Shown piece after piece: positions 13,101-28,100 of a stretch of 64,000 bases of DNA. Source of the stretch: Tubiluchus corallicola (Eukaryota; Priapulida; Priapulimorpha; Priapulimorphida; Tubiluchidae); the NCBI GenBank assembly GCA_030141605.1, contig JAQGDQ010000542.1:82720-146719 (forward strand), given 5' to 3'. Position numbers and translations under genes: made by a program. The notes below the pieces were generated by a model. It saw only the letters and a program-made list of their open reading frames with translations. It was not told the DNA's origin and did no database searches. Position 1 is the stretch's first letter. Every line of letters begins with the position of its first letter.

Positions 13101-16100
13101 ATTGTGTAAACGTGAGTTCAGAATAAACTTAATATAACTTAAGCTTTCCACAAAATGAATAAAATTGTATGGCAATGAATGCAACCTAAGTGTCCAAAAT
13201 CTTGCAAATGGTACAATGAAGTATTATACAAGCAGTTTCGAAATTACACTTAAATATTTAAACACAATTTGGATGGCCAGTTAACATAGCGAAAGCTTTT
13301 CTAACGCGTGCCGTCTTGTCAGAGTTAGTTAAATTATTGAGGCGACCTTGCAACTTACATTAAAAAAGTACACTATGTAATCCCTTTTCAGCGAGAAAAG
13401 ATACTGATTAGATATTGATTAAAAAAATATTGAATAAGTATTAATTAAGTATCAATTGATACCTGATTTGTTGCTCTTCATGTCTCTTACAAGTTCTAGT
13501 GGAAGCACGGAGGTGAGTAAGATGGAGATAATCTTCTTGTCTAATTCACACAAAGCTCCAAACACTTGCAGCATCAGTATTCTTATTGACACACGGCTTT
13601 CCTAAAACAACATTCTCAACAATAATTACAGCCTTCTTACAACTTGTCTAAATAGGTGTATTTTTTTACTATCAATTTGAACATGCTACAGCACAATGCA
13701 AGCCAGAATGCAGAACTCAGCGGGGATCTATTAATGAATCGCTTGTGGCGGTACTGGAGCCCGACTTATTATTAAAGCAAAACCGGATGATTGTGTAGAC
13801 ATTAGTTCAAAATAAAATATGCTCTAAAATATTGAAAACTATAATAGTTAATTTTAAATCACAGCTTAGATTAAATAATAAATACCTCGGATACTCAAAT
13901 TTCGTTAAAGTTTCAAAAGTCAGTGAATCTACTAAGATTGGCAGCAGCGACTTTTTGTCACATGCGCGTGGCCGACAAATAGAAGGCGGTACCGTGATAA
14001 TAATGATCATGAACTGCTGTGTCAGTTTCACGATGTCATATGATGTAAAGCCCATTTTTCGTGACATCATGTGTTTAAGCAGTGCTGTAACACCTATGCA
14101 AGTGTGCTTGGATGCGCAAGGGAAGATGCCTGCCATTGCACAAATTGTGGTTAGTTTCTGATGTAAGCAATACCTGTGTTGCCGTTAATTAACTTTCTAA
14201 GCTAATTAGTAAAATATAAGGAACATTTGTTAACTTTTATAGGCAAGAAAGTGTACATTTTGGATAGTAAATTAAAATGAAATTGAGTCTAAACAATCGT
14301 CCAGTCTTCTTTAAGTAATGAGCTACTTTGCCACGTTTTTAAATGGGTGATTTTAAATTTTTGTAATTCCATTTTGATATCACTGTTACTTTTTTTGTGA
14401 CAATTTTTTTAGTATTCGACTCATACTTTTCAACAATTGTATTTAATTATTTATTTACAGTAGGCCAGGTCCAACCGAGAAGAAATATATGACAGAAGCT
14501 GGGCCAAAAATAGTTGATGAATTGTACAGGAGGCAGATTCGCGATGAAGCCATCTTGTGTCGAAATGTGGAAATTCCGGCAATAAGGGAAATCTCAGAGA
14601 GACAACTCGTTGCCGACTTGGTGAACTTAATGTGTGGCATTGAATCGGAAACATTTAGACTTGATACGGTAAATGTCTGTAAATAAACGACTATCACATG
14701 AAAATTGAGTGAATTTATCGTTTCTCAAAGCTTTTTCAGAAAATTGATTTTTAGTATTCTGCATTGATAAGAAAAAATGAAAAGGTAGTTAATTAATAAC
14801 AAGGTCTATTAGTAAATATATAGTAATAGCGCTATTTTGCTCTCCTTTTTCAAGTTACATTTAATGAATATCATAAAATTTCATTCTCATTTTAGTATTC
14901 TATATGTGATGGTTAGTATTCACATAAAATACTAAAATGTGAATGGAATTTTATGCTTTTCGTTTTATGCAACTTGCCAAAGAGAGTAGTGGTTTCCCGA
15001 AATATCTCTATTATTAATAGACCTTGTTGTGATTAATTAACTGCCTTTTTATTTTTATCAGTTTAAAAGGGTTTTCAGAAACTATAAATTCGCTTATTTA
15101 TTCTCATAAATGATCTATGGTTTACTCGCATGTGGTCAGATCTATGGTTTACTCGCATGTGGTCAGATCTATGGTTTACTCGCAGATTAATAAGCTTTGC
15201 AAAAAATATGTATTTACTAGTTTACATAGAATTTATGTTTGCTCGTATATTTTTCTAGGAACAGCAAAAATTTTGCATTGCTCCTGGCTTGTACATTTCC
15301 GGGATTGATCCGGAATGCCTCACAGACATGCTGTCCGACAGCGCAGAATGCGGCACTTTTTTTTACAGGTGAGTTGATTGTAATTCTTATTGTACTTATT
15401 GTCTTATTGATGCTTGAATAGTTTCATAAATAAAAGCATCTCTAAATTAATTCAAAAGACTCCTTTGATTTTTTTTAGAAGCCGACACTTTATCAACTTA
15501 TGATTTTCTCAGTAGTCATCCATCCATTTAGAGGCTTGACTCAACACTGTTTAACCTCGGCATCTAAACATGCACAATTTACATTCTTCTCGCTTGGTAT
15601 ATTAAGTATTTTATACACAAGCAAATGTTTTTTTAGCTACTTTTTTGTTTAAAACACCTAAACGAAACTTCATGTTTATTAACTTTTTTTGGAACCTTGT
15701 CGATGATATACTAAGCATAATGTGAATGGAATGCTTATCATTTATACTTTCATAGGTTAATCGATTGGTCCAAGCCACCTGTAATGAATTCAAGTTACAC
15801 TCAAGGTTTAGTCTATCAGTCGTTTTTATCTGGACTGCGCAACTACTTACGCCAGTATCAGGCTTGTATTCTTGCTGTACCGCTGACTAAAACTTTATTG
15901 GAAGTTGTCTACCTGTTTCAACCGTTGCGTGCACAAATCAGGTGAGTTTAACTATTTAGACAAAATTGTATTATAATCACATTATAAAAGCTTCATCAAT
16001 AGATCTTCAAGCACTCTGGGATATGATGGCAACATTTTTTATCTTATTTTTTGTTCAAGATAAAAGTAATACAAAAGACACATTGTTTTTTACGGTCTGA

Positions 16101-19100
16101 GCACGGTTTTTGTAAGTGCATGTGCAGTTCTGCATACTGCAAACTGTGATGCCATACTTATTTCCATGCTTCAACTAATGTTCTCAGCATTGTAAATAAA
16201 CATAGTTACAGCATAGGACATGAAACTCACCAGAGGCTGTTTTCTCAGTAATCACTAATCCATTTAGTGGCATGACTCAACATTGCTTAACCTCTGCAGC
16301 TAAGACTGCACCAGTTATTCTTCTCGCCTGGTATTTTATACATAAAAACTTTACAAAAGTGTTTTTTACTTAGCACACCACAAACAATTATTCAGTGCAT
16401 CAGTATTTGTTGAAGCAGTAGAATCTCTTCAGCTCAGTGTTACTAGTGTTAGCTGAAGCAGACAAGGAATAGACAGCTATTATAGCATAACAAAGTGGCT
16501 ATTTTTTCTTGATAATAAATTGAATCGTATAGTTGTAGAAAATACCATCTGAGAAATGCCTGAAAACCAATTAATTAATTTCTGTGGCCTAATTTTTGCT
16601 ATTTTTAGATATTTTACTATACACAAGCAAATGTTTTTTTAGCTATTTTTTTGTTTAAAACACCACTATTTTTAGATATTTTACTATACAGCGCCATTGA
16701 AAACATTTTGCTTGAACGTGCACTTTGTAAAATATATTTTATTATCGTAAAACTTTTGTTTACTGTTCAACTGAAAGGTTTAAATATAGTACACATTGAT
16801 TTTGAAATCAAGTACATCTGCAAACAGTTGAGCCTCAAAGTTTTAATATTCTTGTTTACAGAGACTAAATTCAGATATTGTACATTTAGGTACCTATCTC
16901 ACCTATGTATGATTGAGACATACGCATCTGCCGCATCATCGGCAGCATTTCCTACAGGTATCTCTCTTCTCTCTTACCTGTACAACGAAGCGTTGCATCA
17001 CGCAAGCTCTTCTCTCTACCCCGTGCTCTTGTCACTGCTGCAGATAAGTTGTAAGCCGTATCTGTGCTTCATTCGTGATTGGGTGTTCCACGGCACGTGC
17101 AGGGACGACTACGGTGAATTCATGATGAACGTCAGCGACATTTATGTCAATGCTAAAGGTGAGTTTATATATTTTTTATTCTTTCCTTTATTGTTCTAAC
17201 AATGTTCTACACTTGGTTTTGTTACTAATGCTAAGTATGTGCATTTATAACGCACAATAAAATTGGACGTGTTGGATATCGACAACTTTAATGAGCGTCT
17301 TGAGTAGCATTGAGTGTGAAAAATTATTGCTGGGATTTGGAGCTCAGAGAAAATAGGGATTTTAAATTTACAGATTATATTTGACCAAATTATTTTGTGT
17401 CGTGTGTAGCGAAACAAAAATGTCATCAGTAAGATTGGCTTAACAATTATTGAGCATGCGTGCACGTGTGTGCGTGCATACTGTGTGCATGTGTGAGCGT
17501 GCATGCATATGTGTGTTTAATCAAAAGAGCAAACTGTAACTTATAATTTGACATAAATATTATTAAATTTCATTGCTTGCTTCCTAATGAAATCAGACCT
17601 CGAAGTTGCATTTTCTCTCAAAGCATTTTGTTTGGTTTTGCTCGTGAAACTTCTGAAAATCACAGGCTAGACAAGTGTCCTAGCAACGGCTTACTTGGTT
17701 AACGCATTGTTTCTGTGATGTTGGATTTGTGTTAGCAACTGCTTCCTTGGTTACTGCGTTGTTTCTGTGATGTTAGATTTGTGTTAGCAACTGCTTCCTT
17801 GGTTACTGCGTTGTTTCTGTGATGTTAGATTTGTGTTAGCAACTGCTTCCTTGGTTACTGCGTTGTTTCTGTGATGTTAGATTTGTGTTAGCAACGGCTT
17901 CCTTAGTTACTGCGTTGGTTTTGTGATGCTGGATTTGTGTTAGCAACTGCTTCCTTGTTTACCGCGTTGGTTCTGTGATGCTGGATTTGTAAACTATGCT
18001 GCACAGTGAAATGTGGCAAGTGATGACCAAACTAGAACACTGTTATAACTAAGGAGTAAGCAGTTCCTGGCATCACTTAATGAGTAAAACAACAAAATGA
18101 AGTTCCAGACTTTCTTTAGAAACGACCCCTTCACACCAGATTTCCTGTTATGCAAACCACTAAGAAAAAGTTAAAAACATCTGAAAATCTTAGTTAGGGC
18201 ATTTTTTCTATTTGTATATGCCTTTAAAACCTTTTAAAGTGGGTTTTGTTGTTTTGTCACTAAAAGCATTCAGTGTTTGGTTTTCTTGTCAGTAAAAATG
18301 TTCTGCTATATGACAGAATTTCTGTTTGTCCACGTAATATCTCAAAAAGCTGTCAAATAGTTTCGTTGCAGTGAAGTACAATTGCCCACCTGTTTATCTT
18401 AACATCATTTGCAGAGTGTAATTAAAATTTACCTTATATGGGAGGTGACACTGTTGCCATAATTATGGGCTGCAGAAAAGTGCAAAGCTGCAGATGAAGT
18501 TTGTTTACAGCATTTAGCGGATGAAATTTGTGGAATTTGTATTCCAGATGAAAGATTCTGGAAGAAAGCTTTCACCATGGCAACCAAACCAGATGCAAGT
18601 GTCCCGTCATTTTTACGAGATTTGGCGGAAGAGATGTACGTTTGCGGGAAAACCGTTTATTTGATGAGGCTTAATTGTCCGGAGGTAAATTTTTACAGAT
18701 TAGTTAAGTCTGGAAATTTTGTCTTATTTCACTTTCAAAACAAGGTCTTAGGTGGCGTAAAACATGGCAGCCATTTTTGTTTCGCACTTTTACTTTTGTA
18801 TCTATTTGCTTGATGTCTGTCTGAGAGTTTAACTTAGCTTCAAAACACTAAGATTTTTTCTACTAAAATTTCACCACTTCGCTGCCTGTATGACGAGGCT
18901 GTACCATCATGCTTAGTCCACTGACGCCCGCCAGTAGTAATGATACCTGCACATGCCAGACACACTTCGTGAATCAGGCTATTGATAATAAACTGCAGTG
19001 CTGCCCTCTCTTAGCCAAAAAGTTAATATATGTGCTACAAAATGCTTGTAGCCAAAAACGTGGGTAAAACTTGCAGAAAAGATTGCTGTTATTGTTGAAT

Positions 19101-22100
19101 GTACAATGCGCTGCAGTCTAAGCAAATCATAAAGCTGAAATCGATGCGTTTCAAAGGCAAAATTACAGAAACATTTTGGGTATTAGATGGCCAAAGAAAA
19201 TTTCAAACAAAGATCTATATGAAAAAATAAAAGAAGAACCTTGGACAAGAAAAATAAAAACATGTCGTTTAACATGGATTGGGCATATGCTTAGACTACC
19301 TGATGATATTCCAGTGAAGATAGCTCTTCAACAACCCATAGAAGCAGCTAAAAAACCAGCAGGAGGACAAATGTTAACATATTTAGATTTTGCACAGAAA
19401 GATTTAAACACTTCGGCATTGATTCTTAGAAATAAGTGCACATGGGGCACTGCAGCGAATAGGGAATCCTGGCGTAGGGAGGTGAGCAGAATCATGTCCT
19501 TGGAAGTGTGATTCATTGGATGATGATAATGAGTCTGTTGCTTTATGACTTTTGTTTTCTATCCTATAATTTTGAAACATATCACACAAAACAAAACTAC
19601 TTTTGAAATAATTCGATGAAACTGGTGGACATGAAAATGGTGGTACTCATTATGGAGGTGGCGGACAGCAACTGTGACGGCAGTAGTGGAAATTATGGTG
19701 ATGTCAACAATTACGGTGGTGGCAATGACAGTTTTGACAATAAAACTGATGGAGATGAAGCAAAAGTTGCAGTAATCAGTGGTCTATAGTAGTATCTCGG
19801 GCAGTAGCAACTTTTCCTTTTTTTTACATATTCCCTTACACAATTTAAATTACACACCAGTGGAGAGGATAATATAAATTCCAAAACTTTATCGTAAAAT
19901 ATTGATTATAAGATCGCTGTGAACTTTGAATAAACCTTAACTAGCCACGTTGTTTTTCAGCATTACATTTGCAATCTGGGAAATCTTCCTCCAGCATTAA
20001 CTATAACATTCTCATCTGCTGAATTATCAACCACCGTAGCAAAGTGTGAATTATACTCTAGTCGTGTTACTTCTCTGGCTGAAGAAAGGTTCGCTTTTGT
20101 ATTTCTGATATTATTATTTCTTATACAATGTTCCCTCGCTTACCGCGGGTGTTCCGTTCCAGCCCACCTGCGATAAGTGAATTTCTGCGAAGTAGGGACG
20201 CTATACTTATTTTAGTAGTTATACTTTATTTTGAGTCTTTATAAACCCTCCCCACACTCTTATACATAACCCTTTCCCAGTCTTATACAACACATCGTGT
20301 GTCTCACGTCAGCAAGTAGCATCTTAAGCGGGCGCAAGTACTGCATTTCATTTTTGGTGTGTATTCATCCGCCAAATAAATACACTATTTACTGTAAATG
20401 GTAATTTTTTATTATTTATAATATTCTTTTAATGTTAGAATTAATACTTTTAATATATTTCTATACATTTCGTGATTTTTTATGCAAAATTCATCAAATC
20501 TATACATTACTGTACAATACGTACTACGCATGTGCAAAAATACTTTAGACAGAGTACCGCAACAACCCGTGAAACAGAGAATATACCGCGACAAACGAAC
20601 CCTGAAGTAGCGAGGGAACACTGTACTATTTCTTGTATTAGCTAAGCAATTGCTAAAGCCACAATGAGTTGTTACGTTTGTCAACATGGTAGGGCTAAGC
20701 AGTCTTTATCAGAAAGTGAATTCCAATCGAATTTTTAGCTTTCAAATTCGAATTGATTTTGAACTCAGTTTTAAAGGTTTTCATACAAATTTTTTGAATC
20801 AGTAGCGGAAAGCGGTATCACAAAGATCGTGCATATTGCTTGATTTTGTTCTGCAGCAAAAACACTAATAATTTGTTTAAAAATTGTGCATAGAAATCAC
20901 AGCTAAATTGTGCTGACTGCACGTTTTAATGATAAATAGCGGTAGCTGATGTGGCGAATGATTCGAATCCATACTCTTAGGTTCTAATCGAGTTTAAAGT
21001 AAAAAAACTGGTTTGAATTCGATTCAAACCTTCAAACCTGACTACACGAATATTTTAAACTCTTCTCTAAATATTTAACAGAATTCTGAGAGACGAGGCA
21101 AAATTGGCCCAAGTCAAAGAAGATAGGAGGAAAGTATCACACGAAGTCAGGTTGCAATATATGAACGATTATAATAAAATGCAAGGTACAAAAAATATTT
21201 TTTTATTATTAAGTAAGTGAATCCAGTGTGTCTTACTTAACGTAACCTTATGCACATAACTACATGTAGGTGAAACACGTGGTTATTCTTATTATTATAC
21301 TACACGTGTAGTTTTCAATTAACATGTTATTCTTATCCGAAAACATTTAGCAAAATAGCAGCAGTAATCTGTGTAAAATGAAATAATTGAAATAAAAATT
21401 ATCACCATGAACTGTTATTATTACAATGGAATGGCCCTCAAGGCATTGTCTAATGTGAACAAATGCGTTGTTTGGTTCAGGTAACGTTATTAGGTTCACT
21501 TAACCTTTGCCGTTTTCACAATCATCATCAATCGCTGGAACTATGAAAAGGCTTATTTCAAGGCCACATTTGGTACCAAATTCTAATAATGATTGATATT
21601 TATAAAAGCTATATTTATTACTATTCCAGTTTTCACGAATTTAGTTTTTGCAGAATCTTTTACTTTCTTCTAACAAAACGTGAAATACTTTTCTCAAATT
21701 AGCTGGCAACTAACAATATCAGTCGGATTATGAGTATGATTGCCAACTATAGGTAGAGCTGTTGGATTGTGTACTACAAGGAGGAAATCTGAGGCCTGCT
21801 CTGTCATTTTTAAGTAAATGCTCAGCTGACAGAGCATGGGAGTATTAATCCCAGATCTCTGGTTCAAATCCCGACTAGTAAACAATTTTTTAGTGTCTTT
21901 TTCTCCAACTCATTACCCACAAACAGGTAATAATTGTTAAAAATAAACCGCAATACAAACACTCTGGTAATCAAAGTCATAATCTAACTAATTAATAAAA
22001 ATCTCGACCTTACTTTTAATTAGTCTCACATTCTTTTCATATTGAAACTAAAGACATTGTTCATTACACGCATCAGTGGCCAGTGGTCAGTCAGGTCGGG

Positions 22101-25100
22101 GCTACAATAAACTAAGTGAAATGGGCTACAATTTTTGAAACTCTTTGCTGATGACAGGAGGTACATGTTAACGTTCTTCTTAAAATACAGGGTAGCAACT
22201 TTCTGGTAAAGAATTCCAAAGAAAAGAAGCTTGAGGAAAAAACTTTATTGAGATAAAGCTGTTTTACATCTAGAATTGTCCGCAGTAAAATACGATGAGA
22301 AGTCTTGAGAGTATCATCCATTAAATCAGCAAAAAAGAGCATTAATACAGCAACAAATTTTTGATTTACTTATTCTTGACTTTTATTTGTTTTCTTTCTG
22401 CAGATCAGCAAGAGCAAAAGCGGAAAGCCGAAGATGCAGCAAAACGGCAACGGCTCGAGGAGATAAGAGAGCAAATGGAAGAGCAAAAAGAGGTATAGTT
22501 TCACAGATCTATGTATGTAAGAACATTTTCTTGACTTTTGGGTACATTTTGTTTTCAGCATTGACCTTTACCGTTTTTTTTATGTAAACTGGTCATGCTA
22601 AATTGTTTACCTGAACCTGAATGCAAACGTATTCATAATAGCAGTGATAATAGTAATGATGATGATGATGATACTGTTGCAGAGGTGGCCAGGGTTCTCA
22701 AGTCCAGGGTTCAAATCTGGATCAGTCAAACCATGTTGCAGACGAATATTGTAGATGAGAAAATAAACGACAAGTTTGAAAATTCAAATAGAAAATTTCT
22801 CGTATAAATTAGCCAGAATCTTTTCCTGCGTTTCTCATGCTGATCATGATTACGGAACAGGTGCTTAGGTGGTAAACACACCTGTCCATCTGCAGACTGA
22901 ACCAATGAAGCCATTCCATACCAGCTACAGTACTTATAACTGCTATGCAGTGCTGATGTGCAATGGTTTCGTAATGGATCGAACCATCACAATGTAGAAG
23001 GGGTCGAAAATAAATGGCATTACCCCTGTAACAGTACAATAATAATAATGATCAAGTGCCCTTGTTATTTGTTTGATTCATATTCAAAATAGTTTGCTTT
23101 TTAAATTGTTGACTAGTAATGTTCTAGATGAATCATTTTGATTGTGGCATTTATACCTATATAGATGGCGTTGTATTATGTTTATGTGTGAGTTGCTAAA
23201 GTTTCATATTTGGACATTTACCTACTTGGTTAGAGAAAGACAAGAATTAAGCAACGGGAAGCTGATGAAGATGCTGATAGGGTACGCAAAGCAACGAAAC
23301 AAGAAGCAGAGAAGGCAGAGGATGAAGCCGATCTTGAACGAAAAGTCAGGTAAATTACTCTGCCGGTCTTGAACCAAAGTCAGGTAAATTACTCTGCCGG
23401 TCTTGAACCAAAGTCAGGTAAATTACTCGGCCGGTCTTGAACCAATGTCAGGTAAATTACTCTGCCGGTCTTGAACCAAAGTCGGGTAAATTGCTCTGCC
23501 GGTCTTGAACCAAAGTCAGGTAAATTACTCTGCCGGTCTTGAACCAAAGTCAGGTAAATTACTCGGCCGGTCTTGAACCAATGTCAGGTAAATTACTCTG
23601 CCGGTCTTGAACCAAAGTCGGGTAAATTGCTCTGCCGGTCTTGAACCAAAGTCAGGTAAATTACTCTGCCGGTCTTGAACCAAAGTCAGGTAAATTACTC
23701 GGCCGGTCTTGAACCAATGTCAGGTAAATTACTCTGCCGGTCTTGAACCAAAGTCGGGTAAATTGCTCTGCCGGTCTTGAACCAAAGTCAGGTAAATTAC
23801 TCTGCCGGTCTTGAACCAAAGTCAGGTAAATTACTCTGCCGATCTTGAGCAAATAGTCAGGCAAATTACTCTGCTGATCTTGAACCAAAGTCAGGTAAGT
23901 TACTTTGCCGGTCTTGAACGAAAGTCAAATAAATTACCCTGCCGGTCTTGAACAAAAAGTCAGGTAAATGATCCTGCCGATCTTGAGTGAAAAGTCAGGT
24001 AAATTACCCTGCTGATCTCAAATCTTCTAGACTATATACTAGAGTCTATGGCTATATACTAACGAAAATATACTACTTCTGAATATAAATTCTCGGTCGT
24101 GGTGGGTGCCGCCTTTCACTTGAAAATTATGACGTAACTGGGAGAGTTCGTGACTTTTCGTAAGTGCGTCGCGGGTTTCCATAAGCGATGCAGCTTAAAC
24201 TATTTCAAACTTCTGTACTTCACCTACTGTTCTGGCGAAAACATGGCAAAATTAGCTATGTAATTTTTTGGTAAAAACTTTTTATGCTTTGTTGAAGATT
24301 GACAGTGTGCTACTTTTCTTCAAGACGAATGATATCATTGGAAGAATTGGACGTCATTTGGACATGCAAAATGAGAATGCCCATGCATGAAGTGATTGCG
24401 ACTTTAAAGTGATTTTACTAATGACACGAGGCACTTATTGCAGTTTTATTACTAAATCCTACTAACTTTTTTAGTGAACATTTCATAAACAGTAAAACAG
24501 GCGTACAAAAATCTGATTCTCTATGAGCAATGAAATACTTACACGAATGCCTCTCAGATCACTAAATTGTATGAAGTATAACGCCTTCCTGCATTTGTTG
24601 TGGTTGATCATACACTCGGATTTGGTGAAGTCATATAATAATGTAGCTATATTAATTCTTCACAATATGTAACTACTTGTAAGTGTAATGAGTTGGAAAC
24701 TCTTAGAAATGCCCGCACTGGGTTGTGAACCAAGGTCTCCTGCATTGAGGACAGTATTGGTAATAGCTTGCATTGTTTTCAACTTTTCCATCAACTGAAA
24801 TGTCAAATTTTGATAAAGCTCAACTTTGTTACCAAGCTTTACTCAGAAGTTTGTTTTTGTTTGCTTGTTTGTTTGTTTGTTTATTTGTATGTTTGTTTGT
24901 TTGCTGATTTTTTGATCAACTGTTTTCTGTTTATTTTTTGTCTATTTTACACTACAGTATTCAGAATTCCTACAAGAAACTTTGCTGTCTCTTCAGGTCT
25001 GAGTTGATAGAATATTACGCTGTCATATCGGAGAAGATGGAAGCCAGAGAGCAGTTGGCGATTTGGAAAACGCAGCGATATCGGCTTACTGCCAAGAGAA

Positions 25101-28100
25101 ACCAGTTTCTTCAGGCAGAAGACGACACTTTACAACAAGAAATGGCAAAACTGCGCCGTACAGAAGCCACCTCAAAATCGTCATCAGACGATTCTGTCAG
25201 CGCCGCATTCGGTCGTTCGGCAACGGAATCTAAAGTTGATGTGGTGAAGGACCTGGCAAAGTCTAATACTGATGCATCAGCAGTTTCAGAAGATACTACA
25301 GATACCCATGTAACTGAAAAACTTGTAGATGTCGCTTTGCCATCCACGGTTGCTGGATTATCGTCGGATCAAGCAGTTGGTAACTTGCTGGATTTTTCCG
25401 TGGATCCACAGATTTCCTCGCAGCTTTTACTCCCAGAAGAAAAGTCTAGCAATGTGTCTATGACTTGTGATGATTTACTGATAGACTTTTCTGTAGACAA
25501 GTTGGAAATAGCCTCGAAAAGTGAACCAAGTGTTGATGAAATTATTTACATTGGCAAAAAAGTTGATTTTGAAAATGCTACAGAATTTAATGGCAAAGTT
25601 GCTCAACCAGAACCGGTTGAGGAAAAACTTAGTGATCTGACATTCGGAGAAGTGAATCCCGAGGAAGAGCAGCAGAAAGGCCGTGCAAGTGCTGAGGCAC
25701 CATCGCTCCGGCAGAAACTGACTAAGTCACCATTAGGTGGTGCTTTTACTAACCTGATGGATTTGTCTATTACGAAGTTGCCAAAGTGGGAAACGAAAGT
25801 TTTGCCAAGTAGTACAGACGTAGTTAGAAAAATTGAGAAAAAATCCACTGATAGCATAAGCAGAACAGAAATTGATATACTCGATGAGCCAATCATAATG
25901 TTGCCTGATGACGCTACTGAAAAGTCGGAATCGGGAACGAATCTTATTGCAAAGAGTGCCGGCAGTGAAATAAGCGTCATCAGTCAACCTGATAGTGCAG
26001 CACAAACTGTAGCAAGTGAGGTGAATGCTCTTACTTCTAAAGACTCTAATACTGAAATAATAACTGTTTTTGATGATGCCTTAGAAACGCCAGTACTGGA
26101 AGAACAGAGTATTGTTTCTAAAGCTTCTGCTAGCGTATCTGATGATAGATCAGAGAAGCGTCAAAGCTTGCCAAGTGATGCTGCTGCAGCATTTGATAAT
26201 GGTGCCAAAACTCTAGAAGCCGAGAAAACGATGATTGTTGCCAAGGAACACACTGCAGGGATGCCCATATCAGTATCTGATCTTCTTCGAAATTCTCTCT
26301 CACCAACATGTGTCAGAGTTGTTGAAAGTGTAGATCCAATAGAAAAACAGAACAGTGGCGTGTCCGTGTCTGCAAAAAAGGCCCATGTGTCTGATATGTC
26401 CGAAGGATCGATGGTATTCATTCCTCGGAAAAAGAAAACATTTTCCCAGATATCAGATACGACTTGGGAGCCAGGAAGTGCCCTGAAACAGAGGTCTGGA
26501 TTGCTGAAAGTTACGTCTTTGGCACCACACGTGGAACAGCCTAAACTTCTTGGAAGCGGCCGTTGTTTAAGCGAACAAGAAGATGATTCTACAGATTTGG
26601 GAATAAGTGCACAAAATGATGATGATAGAAACGAGGTTCAGACAGTTAATGCTAAAGTACCGTTTATTTCTGAGGCAGTTGACAATGATTCTGCTGATGG
26701 AAGAGCAGTTCCAGATATGCTAATGGACACTGAAGCGTACTCGACTCACATTGTTCGTGAGCGAAACGTGCACGGACACGCCTCGGATGCCACCGTGCAG
26801 GATCTACTTAGGACCCGTGAAGTGTTGGGAAATGACATCGCAATAAGACGGGTACGCAGCGCAAGAGAACAACGTGTTCAAATGCGGTTTGATGAATTGA
26901 GCGAAGCTACTCGGGAGAGGAAAGCTCACGGTAGCCACTCATCTGATTCGACGGTGCAGCGTTATTTAGGAGGAGATCGTGAATTGAAGTCTGCACCATT
27001 AGGTGAGTTTATTAGTTGCACCATTAGGTGATTTTATTAGTTGCACCATTAGGTGATTTTATTAGTTGCACCATTAGATGAGTTTATTAGTTGCACCATT
27101 AGGTGATTTTATTAGTTGCACCATTAAGTGAGTTTATTGGTTGCACCATTAGGTGAGTTTATTAGTTGCACCATTAGGTGATTTTATTAGTTGCACTATT
27201 AGGTGAGTTCATTAGTTGCACCATTAGGTGAGTTTATTGGTTGCACCATTAGGTGAGTTTATTAGTTGCACCATTAGGTGATTTTATTAGTTGCACTATT
27301 AGATGAGTTCATTAGTTGCACCATTAGGTGAGTTTATTAGTTTATGTATTTTGTATGCAGTTAATGTAAAGTCCTGTCTTCAAGAACAAACATGCAAAAA
27401 ACCCTAGATTTCTAATAAGTACTGCAAATCTAGTAAAATTTAATGTAACAAATGTTCATGTGTGTCAGCAGTAGAATGGTTTTTCAAAAATCTTAGCCTA
27501 ACAATGAATAACAAGGCTAATTATGTTACAATTTTGGCTCAAATCTTACTATTTTACCTTTCAATGTAAGCTTATAATCATTTTTGTTGCTGTGTCTTGA
27601 CATTTGGAATAATAAATAAAAAAACAAAATAAATGAAATGAAATAGTGGCAAATGACAGGTATAGAAAAAATGTAAAGCTTCATCACCACTAGGTTTATT
27701 AACAGCAACTATACCAGAAGGTTTTGACAGTGTAATGTTTTTATAATTATTATACATATACATTTTTGTATACTCTGTGTATCTCCGGTTAAACTAGTAC
27801 TTTTTGTTGTTTTTTGCATAGATGTTTCTACCATAGACGAAGGTTGGTTAGAGAGACGATATCATTGGGAAGAGATTAAACCAGAATCGTACACAAGTGA
27901 TTATGAACGCCTTAGTCCCAGGCTAAGTATGGACTAGCTATTATAATAGTCATTTTTTTATTACAGGCACTTAAAACATTTATACTTTATTAAAAACACC
28001 ACAATTTGATTTAAATTTTTAATTTACATTGTTAATTTACATAGCTTTTAACTATCTAAATTAAAAGTTGTAATAAAGTTGTGGCATTTTAACTATAAAT

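Noticed and set aside
19176-19511. 111-codon open frame as a GCP6 exon
   Set aside because: It encodes an RTE-like reverse transcriptase tail; exons 11 and 12 join in phase without it.
23661-23888. Minus-strand repetitive open frame in the 34-bp array
   Set aside because: Produced by the minisatellite; no start context, splice logic or domain.
23334-24020. A CRISPR-like array of regular repeats
   Set aside because: Eukaryotic context, directly adjacent units without unique spacers, and a unit derived from exon sequence; it is a minisatellite.
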